Positions 1-6,183 of a stretch of DNA of 6,929 bases are shown here, piece by piece (the first letter of the stretch is position 1; each line of letters begins with the position of its first letter). The notes under the pieces were generated by a model. It had not been told where the DNA came from. It searched no databases and was given only the letters and a program-made list of their open reading frames with translations. The stretch is from Bacillota bacterium. GTDB lineage: Bacteria; Bacillota; Bacilli; Alicyclobacillales; Alicyclobacillaceae. Both the position numbers and the translations under genes were made by a program. Where the stretch lies: positions 1 to 6,929 of the forward strand of contig JAKAXI010000098.1 in NCBI GenBank assembly GCA_021816665.1. Reading direction: 5' to 3'.

Positions 1-297
1 GCGCACGCTATGATCAAAGGCATGGGCGGCGCGATGGACTTGGTGCACGGCGCCAAACGCGTTGTGGTCACGATGGAACACGTGAACAAGCAAGGCGAGT
101 CGAAAGTGTTGAGGGAGTGTCGGCTGCCGCTCACGGGCAGAGGCGTCGTACACCGCATCATCACCGACTACGCCGTCTTCGACTGCACGCCAAACGGCCT
201 CGTCCTGCGGGAAGTTGCGCCTGGCCACACGGTCGAAGAGATTCGCAGTATCACCGAGGCGTCGTTCACGACCGCAGAGACGGTTACCGAGATGTAA
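1..297 (+). CDS. scoB: 3-oxoacid CoA-transferase subunit B, C-terminal part (5' end outside window)
   Basis: This is the end of a family I CoA-transferase beta subunit, which moves CoA between a donor such as succinyl-CoA or acetyl-CoA and a 3-oxoacid such as acetoacetate, in the cytosol, as an alpha/beta heteromer. The frame is open from base 1 and ends at TAA 295-297, giving 98 residues of a family that is usually about 215-220 residues long. Recognisable family segments are KGMGGAMDLVHGAKRVVV (residues 6-23), LPLTG (42-46), ITDYAVFD (54-61) and the closing EVAPGHTVEEIRSITEASF (71-89). The catalytic glutamate of this subunit lies upstream of the window and cannot be checked. The ATG at 10 is internal, because conserved sequence continues to its left. 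The alpha subunit gene is probably just upstream. The donor and acceptor acids cannot be told from this fragment, so ScoB and AtoA/CtfB-like roles are both possible. The 3' end overlaps the convergent P450 gene by 14 bp. Confidence 0.9.
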   Translation, partial: AHAMIKGMGGAMDLVHGAKRVVVTMEHVNKQGESKVLRECRLPLTGRGVVHRIITDYAVFDCTPNGLVLREVAPGHTVEEIRSITEASFTTAETVTEM

Positions 298-1498
298 ACG
301 TCATCGGCAGTTCTGTGACGCCATGAACGATAAACCCGCGCGCCGGCGTGAGTTCAAAGTCGCGGACCAACTCCCAGCTTGAAAACCGCTCCATCAGCGC
401 GGTCAAGGCGACTTTCGCTTCCAGCCTGGCAAGCGGGGCGCCGAGGCAGAAATGGATGCCGTGTCCGAAGGCAATGTGCGGATTGGGCGAGCGGGTTACG
501 TCAAACAAATCGGGATCGGCAAATTGACGCTCATCCCGATTGGCCGACCCGATGAACGCGACGACGTGCGCGTCCTTTGGAATGACCTGACCGGAGATGG
601 TGACGTCTTCGACAGCCCGGCGGAACATCGCCTGGACAGGCGAGCGCAAGCGCAGTGTCTCCTCAATGGCACCGGGAAGCAGCGTGGGGTTTTCGCGGAC
701 GTTCGCGAACGCATCTTCGTGTTCGAGGAGTGTCCGCACGGCGTTGCCAATCAGGTTGGTGGTCGTCTCGTTTCCAGCGACGAGGAGCAGCCAGCAAAGC
801 GACAAGATGTCGCCTTCTGAAAGCTTGTGTTCGCCGTCTTGCGCCTGTAACAGCGCGGACACCAGGTCGTCCTGTGGCGCGCGTTTGCGTTCTTCAATAA
901 TCCCCCGGAAATAAGCGTTCATCTCTTCGTGGGCCTGTTGCGACCCTGCAGCCTCGCCGCCGACCATCCGGTCCGCAGACGCCACGACCTCGTCTGACCA
1001 GTGTTTGAACTTGTCCCGATCCTTCGCAGGAATGCCGAGCAACTCCGCGATCACGATGACTGGCAGTGGGTATGCGAAGTCGCCGACAATGTCCATCCGC
1101 CCGACTGCTGCAACCTTGTCGAGCAGCTCGTGGGCGATGGCGTCAATACGCGGTTCGAGCGCTGCCACCGCGCGTGGGGTAAACGCGCGGTTGACGAGAG
1201 AACGGAGGTCTGTGTGGCGAGGAGGATCAGTGGTGATCAGCACTGAACCTTGGCGCGCGCGCCCAGCGGGACTCGTCCCGCCTTGCAAGGCGCTCTCTGC
1301 GGCGTCAGAAGCGGCTTGGCGAGGTCCATACGAGGACGAAAAACGAGCGTGATCAGAAAGAACTGCTTTGACATCGTCGAACCGAAACACCGTCCACACA
1401 CCTGGCGGGTCCAGGTAAAAAACCGGCTTGTGGTCACGTAGTTGCCGGTACATCGGGAACGGGTTCAATCGCATCTGGTCAGAAAACAGGGACTCCAT
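284..1498 (-). CDS. Cytochrome P450 (bacterial class I type, CYP107/CYP109-like)
   Basis: This is a complete 404-residue soluble heme monooxygenase of the usual length for bacterial P450s. Visible motifs in order are the C-helix segment DPPRHTDLRSLVNRAFTPR (91-109, with the His and Arg expected near the heme propionates), the I-helix oxygen-activation motif AGNETT (241-246), the K-helix ExxR (E280 to R283), and the heme loop FGHGIHFCLG (344-353) with Cys351 as the thiolate ligand. All key residues are intact and no signal peptide or membrane anchor is seen, so it should be cytosolic and need a separate ferredoxin and reductase, none of which is in the window. The stretch between RFSSS (52-56) and the C-helix looks about 10-15 residues longer than in many relatives and is rich in Ala, Gly and Ser. 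This B-C loop shapes substrate access. The ATG start is supported by GGAGGT at 1505-1510, six bases upstream on the minus strand. The substrate is unknown; the subfamily is an impression, not a calculated assignment. Confidence 0.97.
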   Translation of the reverse strand: MESLFSDQMRLNPFPMYRQLRDHKPVFYLDPPGVWTVFRFDDVKAVLSDHARFSSSYGPRQAASDAAESALQGGTSPAGRARQGSVLITTDPPRHTDLRSLVNRAFTPRAVAALEPRIDAIAHELLDKVAAVGRMDIVGDFAYPLPVIVIAELLGIPAKDRDKFKHWSDEVVASADRMVGGEAAGSQQAHEEMNAYFRGIIEERKRAPQDDLVSALLQAQDGEHKLSEGDILSLCWLLLVAGNETTTNLIGNAVRTLLEHEDAFANVRENPTLLPGAIEETLRLRSPVQAMFRRAVEDVTISGQVIPKDAHVVAFIGSANRDERQFADPDLFDVTRSPNPHIAFGHGIHFCLGAPLARLEAKVALTALMERFSSWELVRDFELTPARGFIVHGVTELPMTFTSR

Positions 1499-1572
1499 TA
1501 CCGCACCTCCAGAAAAAGGGTTTTGTAAGGTTTACTGTGAACTTTGCGCCTCTTCTCGGTTTCCCTCAATCC

Positions 1573-1601
1573 ATTGTAGCGCAGTCGTGCGATCCCGGGG
1601 C
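1573..1601 (-). promoter_or_regulatory. Candidate promoter for the P450 gene (good -10, poor -35)
   Basis: On the minus strand TACAAT (plus-strand 1573-1578) matches the sigma-A -10 consensus at five of six positions. The hexamer 17 bp upstream (1596-1601, GCCCCG on the minus strand) does not resemble TTGACA. Transcription would start near 1566, leaving an untranslated leader of roughly 70 bases before the ATG at 1498. A poor -35 would fit activator dependence, but the call rests mainly on one hexamer. Confidence 0.35.
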
Positions 1602-1656
1602 TGCTGTGCGCCTGCTAGGCTAGACACTCTCTACCAGCGTTCCCGCAACTGCGCTA
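1577..1656. repeat. Mirrored 9-bp motif between the divergent P450 and M20 genes
   Basis: ACTGCGCTA occurs on the plus strand at 1648-1656 and, exactly, on the minus strand at plus-strand positions 1577-1585, pointing outward towards each gene. Its last two bases are the first two of each candidate -10 box (TATACT for the M20 gene, TACAAT for the P450). The two centres are 71 bp apart. This inverted arrangement could be a shared operator or a shared promoter element for both genes. It is visible directly, but binding or function is inference. Confidence 0.5.
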
Positions 1657-1660
1657 TACT
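1631..1660 (+). promoter_or_regulatory. Candidate promoter for the M20 hydrolase gene
   Basis: TATACT at 1655-1660 matches the sigma-A -10 consensus at five of six positions. The -35 region is weak: CTACCA at 1631-1636, with 18-bp spacing, matches TTGACA at three positions. A start near 1667 would give a leader of about 23 bases carrying the ribosome binding site GGGGAGG (1673-1679). TAGACA at 1621-1626 is a better -35 hexamer but lies 28 bp from the -10, too far to pair with it. Confidence 0.4.
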
Positions 1661-1689
1661 CGTGGGCAATACGGGGAGGCGGTGCCAGG

Positions 1690-3249
1690 ATGTACGAGGC
1701 GACCCGGCAGTTGACACTAGACTTGGTGGCAATGCCTTCAGTCAATGGAACCCCAGGTGAGTCCGCAATCGTTGAATATTTGTATCACCGTCTGATGCGG
1801 CACAGCGCGTATCGCGCTGGTCGCATGAAGTTGTTCCTGGTGCCTGCCGTCGATGACCCACTGTTCCGACCGGTGCTGATCGCACACATGCCAGGGCGGG
1901 CTAGAAACAGAACTGCCGATTCCAGAGCGCGCCGAGGCGTGCTGTTGTTCGGACACACGGACACGGTCGGGACGTCCGATTTTGGGGCCTTGGAGTCCCT
2001 TGCGTTTCGACCGCTCGAATTAACAGAGGAAGTCAAATCCGGAGTGTTTGGGGCCGTTGCGGCACAGCGGGCGAAGTCCGGAAAGTGGTTGTTTGGACGC
2101 GGTGTGCTTGACATGAAATCCGGTGTCGCGGCTGCCCTAATAGCGTTTGAGGCGCTGGCTGAGAAAGGAACGGAGACAGACGTCTTCTTTTCGGCCACTC
2201 CTGACGAAGAGGTGGGCTCACTCGGTGTCAAGACGCTCGCTGCTTGGCTGCGCGATTACTTGCCAGCAGAGGGGATTGCGCTGCAGGCTGCGATCAACAC
2301 GGACTACACCAGTTGGCAGCCGGGTGACGGCGGCGCTCGCCACATCTACCTTGGCAGCATCGGAAAACTCCTCCCGGCGGTCTACGTACGTGGTGTGCCG
2401 AGTCACGCTGCGGAGCCGCACAATGGACTCGATCCGAACCTTGTCGTCGCTGCCATCACTAACCGCGTTGTGTACAACAGGGCGCTTTGCGATGAAGATG
2501 ACAGTGAACTGAGTCCCTACCCGGTTTGCCTGCACCAGCGCGACGACAAACCAGGCTACGACGTACAGACTGCTGTGTCGGCGTCTGCCTACTACAATCT
2601 GTTTCACATGCAAAAAAGTCCTTCCCAGCAACTCGATGCGTTCACCGAGGCAGTGCGGTTGGCGGTGGCAGACGTACAGGCGGCACATCCGGATGTGGTC
2701 GCTGCCGATATCCCCGTGCTGACGTTCCAAGACCTCTGGGAAGAAGTCGGGGAAGAGACCCAAAACGAGGTCCGCAGCTTTGCCGACTCGCTCACATTGA
2801 GTCAGGACCTACGCGAGCGCTGTCGGCTGATCACGGAGCACCTCTTGCAGAAGAGCGTCCGCTCGGGCCCGGCTGTGGTGGTCTACTTTGCGAACGGACT
2901 GGTGCCAAAAGTGAACAGCGGCATTCTCGTACGCGACATTTTGACAACCGCCCTCGCTGCGTTTACCGGAGAGACTGGCGAAGCGTTTGCTCTGCACCGG
3001 TACTTTCCGTACATCTCCGACCTGAGCTTTCTGACACCCTCCCCGGACTGGGACGATAGAGCGTTCCGGCGCAACTTCCCGTCTCTGTACACGGCTTCTC
3101 CGGCACCGCTTCGAGAGTTGCCCGTTCTCATGGTCGGCACATATGGTACGGGCGCACATCAACCGGACGAATGTGTAGACGCAGAGTATACATTTGGCCG
3201 CTTGCCCGTCCTGTTGGCGTGGCTGTCGCAGCGCCTCGCTGCAGACTGA
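1690..3249 (+). CDS. rocB: M20-family metallohydrolase, RocB-like (arginine utilisation protein family)
   Basis: This is a 519-residue di-zinc hydrolase of the M20/M25/M40 clan, most like RocB, which is linked to arginine catabolism in Bacillus but whose exact reaction is not firmly settled. Metal and catalytic residues are visible in order: His89 and Asp91 in FGHTDTV (87-93), Asp141 in GRGVLDMKSGVAA (136-148), Glu173 as the likely general base with Glu174 as ligand in ATPDEEVGSLG (169-179), Asp205 in NTDYTSW, and His490 in TGAHQPDE (487-494). His239 in GVPSHAAEP (235-243) sits where the lid-domain histidine of M20 dimers is expected. The lid/dimerisation region is roughly residues 220-395. 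There is no signal peptide, so it should be cytosolic. It is somewhat shorter than B. subtilis RocB, as I recall that protein. The ATG at 1690 follows GGGGAGG at 1673-1679. No rocA, rocD, rocF or transporter gene is adjacent, so an arginine role is a family-level guess; another amide or peptide substrate is possible. Confidence 0.9.
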   Translation: MYEATRQLTLDLVAMPSVNGTPGESAIVEYLYHRLMRHSAYRAGRMKLFLVPAVDDPLFRPVLIAHMPGRARNRTADSRARRGVLLFGHTDTVGTSDFGALESLAFRPLELTEEVKSGVFGAVAAQRAKSGKWLFGRGVLDMKSGVAAALIAFEALAEKGTETDVFFSATPDEEVGSLGVKTLAAWLRDYLPAEGIALQAAINTDYTSWQPGDGGARHIYLGSIGKLLPAVYVRGVPSHAAEPHNGLDPNLVVAAITNRVVYNRALCDEDDSELSPYPVCLHQRDDKPGYDVQTAVSASAYYNLFHMQKSPSQQLDAFTEAVRLAVADVQAAHPDVVAADIPVLTFQDLWEEVGEETQNEVRSFADSLTLSQDLRERCRLITEHLLQKSVRSGPAVVVYFANGLVPKVNSGILVRDILTTALAAFTGETGEAFALHRYFPYISDLSFLTPSPDWDDRAFRRNFPSLYTASPAPLRELPVLMVGTYGTGAHQPDECVDAEYTFGRLPVLLAWLSQRLAAD

Positions 3250-3268
3250 CAGGCACAGTTGGGGGTGT

Positions 3269-4171
3269 TCATGGCTTGCTCTTGTGGTTTTCATGCTGCT
3301 TGCTCTGCTGGTAGTGGTTCGTTACAACGCGGATGAAGCGCTCGGCAATCGGGTCATGCTCGAGGTTTTCGCGGTAGATGAGGAAGGTGGGCCGTACCCA
3401 AGCGGGATCAGAAAGTGGAATTCGGACGTATCCTTTTTCTTCGGCATCATGTAGAGTCCGCCGCGGCAGGCAAGAGACGCCGAGGCCATGGCCGACCATA
3501 GCTTTGATGCCGTCGATGCTGTCTAACTCCATGCGGATTTTCGGGTATACGCCGACTCTGGCGAGCAGTCCCATCACACGTTTGCGAAACGGGGCGTCGT
3601 CGCGGGCAAAGGCGACAAACGGGGCTTGATGAAGGCCGCGAATGCCGGGGAAGTCGTGAGTAAAGTAATGCCCTTTCGGCACGATTAAATCGATCACGTC
3701 TGGCTCAAACTCGAGCAGGCGGATGTGCGGGTGGTAGATCGGTTCGCCCATAAAGCAAAAGTCGACTTGGTCCGCGAGCAGCGCGTCTTTCATCTCGTCG
3801 TACAAGCCCATGCGAACCTCCAGGCGAACATTTTCGTGCTTGAGCATGCGCGACAAACACGCGGGGACGTCGGTTGAGACAAAGGCGCGACCTGACATCA
3901 CGCGCAAAGTTGGCTCGTTCGCCGTGACAGGTTGTGTCATCTCTGCTTCGATGGCCGTCATACGCTCCGCCAATTGCAAAAACCGTTCGCCGTTCACCGT
4001 CAGTTTGACACCGTCTGGCCGGCGGTCGAACAGCGCGTAGCCGACAGCGTGCTCGAGTCGCTGTAAACGGGTCGTGACAGTGGATTGCGACATGAACAGC
4101 TGTTCCGCAGTCCGGGAGAGCGACCCAATGCGAGCGATTGCGAGAAACAACTGGATGTCCTTGGTCTCCAT
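3269..4171 (-). CDS. LysR-type transcriptional regulator
   Basis: This is a 300-residue regulator of the usual LysR length. The N-terminal winged helix-turn-helix spans about residues 1-60: METKDIQLFLAIARIGSLSR leads into TAEQLFMSQSTVTTRLQRLE (21-40), and ALFDRRPDGVKLTVNGERFL (46-65) forms the wing. A linker helix follows (to about 80), then a two-lobed effector domain (about 88-290) with the typical GHGLGVSCLPRRTL segment (227-240). The frame stays open for a further 106 codons upstream, but the start is set at the ATG at 4169-4171, because family homology begins there and GGGGGA (minus strand, 4181-4186) lies nine bases before it. The upstream extension would run into the divergent pepF gene and has no family resemblance. 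LysR proteins commonly control themselves and a divergent neighbour, here pepF. The effector is unknown. It ends 19 bp from the convergent M20 gene, with no hairpin terminator seen between them. Confidence 0.95.
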   Translation of the reverse strand: METKDIQLFLAIARIGSLSRTAEQLFMSQSTVTTRLQRLEHAVGYALFDRRPDGVKLTVNGERFLQLAERMTAIEAEMTQPVTANEPTLRVMSGRAFVSTDVPACLSRMLKHENVRLEVRMGLYDEMKDALLADQVDFCFMGEPIYHPHIRLLEFEPDVIDLIVPKGHYFTHDFPGIRGLHQAPFVAFARDDAPFRKRVMGLLARVGVYPKIRMELDSIDGIKAMVGHGLGVSCLPRRTLHDAEEKGYVRIPLSDPAWVRPTFLIYRENLEHDPIAERFIRVVTNHYQQSKQHENHKSKP

Positions 4172-4214
4172 GAAATACGATCCCCCGTCGCCGTTAAATT
4201 GCTCCGCATCCTTG

Positions 4215-4226
4215 ATTCGGATGAAT
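4215..4226. promoter_or_regulatory. Short inverted repeat, possible LysR-type operator
   Basis: ATTC-GGAT-GAAT is a perfect 4-bp-arm inverted repeat that overlaps the end of the -10 box and the predicted transcription start of the regulator gene. A site here could mediate autorepression, as is common for LysR proteins. The arms are short and such repeats arise by chance, so this is weak. Confidence 0.2.
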
Positions 4227-4253
4227 TCTAACACTCGACCGAAAGTGGGACAA
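4225..4253 (-). promoter_or_regulatory. Sigma-A-type promoter for the LysR-type regulator
   Basis: On the minus strand TTGTCC (plus-strand 4248-4253, four of six matches to TTGACA) and TAGAAT (4225-4230, five of six matches to TATAAT) are separated by exactly 17 bp. Transcription would start near 4218, giving a leader of about 46 bases with the ribosome binding site. This is the clearest promoter in the window. No comparable promoter for pepF was found on the plus strand of the same region. Confidence 0.6.
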
Positions 4254-4326
4254 GACGCCGCCAACAGCACATCTGTGGTGAATTGTTCCCCGCAGTGGTA
4301 CGCTTTGGACAGTGACTTTTGGCATG

Positions 4327-4347
4327 AGAGGAGCTGAGAAACCGTTG
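4327..4347 (+). promoter_or_regulatory. Ribosome binding site and TTG start of pepF
   Basis: AGAGGAG around 4327-4333 is the only strong Shine-Dalgarno sequence near the start of the M3 peptidase. The next in-frame start codon is TTG at 4345-4347, 11 bases beyond it. In-frame alternatives are GTG at 4312 and ATG at 4324, but neither has a convincing binding site upstream, and the purine-rich stretch would then lie inside the coding region. Confidence 0.55.
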
Positions 4348-6132
4348 GCTGAACATCACTCACTGAACCCACAGTGGGACCTCGAGTCGATTTTTCCAGG
4401 GGGCAGTGCCTCCTCAGCGTTCCGGACATTCTTGGATGAGCTCGAACATGACTTTCCGCTGCTCGGCGAGGCTGCAGCAAAGTTGTCACCCGCTACCAAA
4501 GCTGAAGAGTGGGAGGCGTTTTGGGCGCGCGTGCAGAACTTGCGAGCGCGCATGATCCAGGCAAGTTCCTTCGTTGGCTGTCTGACCGCTCAGAACATGA
4601 AGGACAAGGCAGCGAAACTGCTGGAGGGCCGTGTTAAGAAGGTGCAGGCACAGCAGCGCGCAGCTCTGGCTGTGGTGGACGGGGTTTTGCTGCAAATCCC
4701 GGACAGCGAATGGCAGGCATTGTTACAACACGATGGCCTCAAGGCGATCGCGTTCACGCTAAACGAACGTCGGACCACGGCACAGCAAAAGCTCCCTACG
4801 GACGCCGAAGTGCTCATTTCCGACCTCAGTGTCGATGGCTACGAAGCGTGGGGCGATATGTATTACACGGTTGTCTCGCGCATGAGCATCCCGTTTGAGG
4901 AAAACGGCGAGACGTTGGAACTGTCGATGGGACAGGCGGCCAATAAGCTGAAGAGCCCGGACCGAGCCGTTCGTGTCCCGCTGTTTAAACAGTGGGAAGA
5001 GACTTGGTCCAGCCACGCCGACTTGTTTGGCCACATCCTCAATCACCTCTCGGGTCACCGTCTGCAAGTCTATAAACACCGCGGGTGGGATTCAGTGCTC
5101 TTGGAGCCGCTCGCGATGAACCGGATGAGTGCGGAAACTCTGGAAGCGATGTGGGGGACCGTTGAACAGAACAAGGGACCCTTTGTCGAGTACCTGGCGC
5201 GCAAAGCGAAGCTGCTGGGTCTCCCCGCGATGTCGTGGCACGACTTGGATGCGCCCATTCCGGGACCCGCACGGACCTACAGTTACGACGAAGCGCGCGC
5301 GTTTATCGTCGAGCAGTTTGGCAAGTTTAGCCCTGACATGGCGGCGTTTGCGAACCACTGCTTTGAGCAGCGCTGGATTGAGGCAGAAGACCGCCCAGGC
5401 AAGCGTCCAGGCGCTTTCTGCACCTCATTTCCGGTGACGAAGGAGTCGCGTGTGTTCGCCACGTTCAGCGGGTCGGCTGACAACGTTTCTACGCTCGGGC
5501 ATGAAATTGGCCACGCCTACCACAGCTACGTGCTGCGCGATCTGCCGCAGTTCGCACGCGGCTACGCAATGAACGTCGCGGAGACGGCGTCCACCTTTGC
5601 CGAGACGATCATCATGGATGCGTCTGTAAACGCTGCACAGTCGGAGGAGGAGCGAGTCGCTTTGCTCGACGACAAAGTGCAGCAGAGCGTCAACATGTTC
5701 ATGAACCTGCATTCGCGATTCTTGTTTGAGACGCGCTTTTATGACCGCAGGCGCGCTGGCCTGTTGTCGGAGGATGAGATTAGCTCCCTGATGGAGCAAG
5801 CTCAGAAGGACGCGTACCACAATGCCCTGTCTGAGTACCACCCGACATTTTGGGCATCAAAGCTGCATTTTTACTCGACAGGCGTACCGTTTTACAATTT
5901 CCCGTACACCTTTGGTTATTTGTTCAGCACAGGGATTTACGCTCGTGCCAAGACCGAAGGAATTGGCTTTGCAAAGCGGTATGTCGACTTGTTGCGGGAT
6001 ACGGGCCGCATGACGGTGGAGGATTTGGTCCAGAAGCACCTCGGCGTTGACATTCGCAAACCGGACTTCTGGCAGAGCGCCGTCGGCGTAACGGTCGCGG
6101 ACGCCAAGGAGTTCTTGCGTCTCACGCAGTGA
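4345..6132 (+). CDS. pepF: Oligoendopeptidase F, M3-family zinc metallopeptidase
   Basis: With the TTG start this is a 595-residue cytosolic metallopeptidase that cleaves short peptides inside the chain; members degrade imported or recycled peptides. From the TTG, SLNPQWDLESIFPGGS (6-21) is the typical PepF amino end. The first half is the helical PepF N-terminal domain, and the M3 catalytic domain fills the second half. The zinc motif HEIGH is at 386-390 (two His ligands plus the catalytic Glu387) within STLGHEIGHAYHS. Glu413 in MNVAETASTFAE is the likely third ligand. The substrate-binding stretch HFYSTGVPFYNFPYTFGYLF (508-527) is also intact. Length is normal for the family and no signal peptide is present. 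Starting instead at GTG 4312 would add 11 residues without family resemblance. The gene is divergent from the LysR-type regulator, which may control it, and is followed after 51 bp by the ECF ATPase gene in the same direction with no terminator seen, so read-through is possible. Confidence 0.95.
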   Translation: MAEHHSLNPQWDLESIFPGGSASSAFRTFLDELEHDFPLLGEAAAKLSPATKAEEWEAFWARVQNLRARMIQASSFVGCLTAQNMKDKAAKLLEGRVKKVQAQQRAALAVVDGVLLQIPDSEWQALLQHDGLKAIAFTLNERRTTAQQKLPTDAEVLISDLSVDGYEAWGDMYYTVVSRMSIPFEENGETLELSMGQAANKLKSPDRAVRVPLFKQWEETWSSHADLFGHILNHLSGHRLQVYKHRGWDSVLLEPLAMNRMSAETLEAMWGTVEQNKGPFVEYLARKAKLLGLPAMSWHDLDAPIPGPARTYSYDEARAFIVEQFGKFSPDMAAFANHCFEQRWIEAEDRPGKRPGAFCTSFPVTKESRVFATFSGSADNVSTLGHEIGHAYHSYVLRDLPQFARGYAMNVAETASTFAETIIMDASVNAAQSEEERVALLDDKVQQSVNMFMNLHSRFLFETRFYDRRRAGLLSEDEISSLMEQAQKDAYHNALSEYHPTFWASKLHFYSTGVPFYNFPYTFGYLFSTGIYARAKTEGIGFAKRYVDLLRDTGRMTVEDLVQKHLGVDIRKPDFWQSAVGVTVADAKEFLRLTQ

Positions 6133-6183
6133 CCCACAGTTCACACGGGCACTGACACTTGGTTTCGGAAGGGGAACGAGGCG

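Noticed and set aside
2218..2763. 181-codon open frame on the minus strand inside the M20 gene
   Set aside because: It is fully antisense to a well-conserved gene, shows no recognisable motif, and is the kind of long shadow frame expected at this base composition.
3250..3268. Possible bidirectional terminator between the M20 gene and the LysR-type regulator
   Set aside because: The 19-bp gap and its flanks contain no stem with a following T-run in either direction.
4172..4489. Extension of the LysR-type regulator by 106 codons upstream of the chosen ATG
   Set aside because: The extra sequence has no resemblance to LysR proteins, runs across the promoter region and into pepF on the other strand, and is best explained by a frame that simply lacks stop codons in GC-rich DNA.
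5425..5841. 138-codon open frame on the minus strand inside pepF
   Set aside because: It lies opposite the HEIGH zinc motif and the rest of the conserved catalytic domain, so it is a shadow.
6133..6183. Possible terminator or separate promoter between pepF and the ECF ATPase
   Set aside because: No stable inverted repeat with a T-run and no paired -10 and -35 hexamers could be found in the 51 bp.
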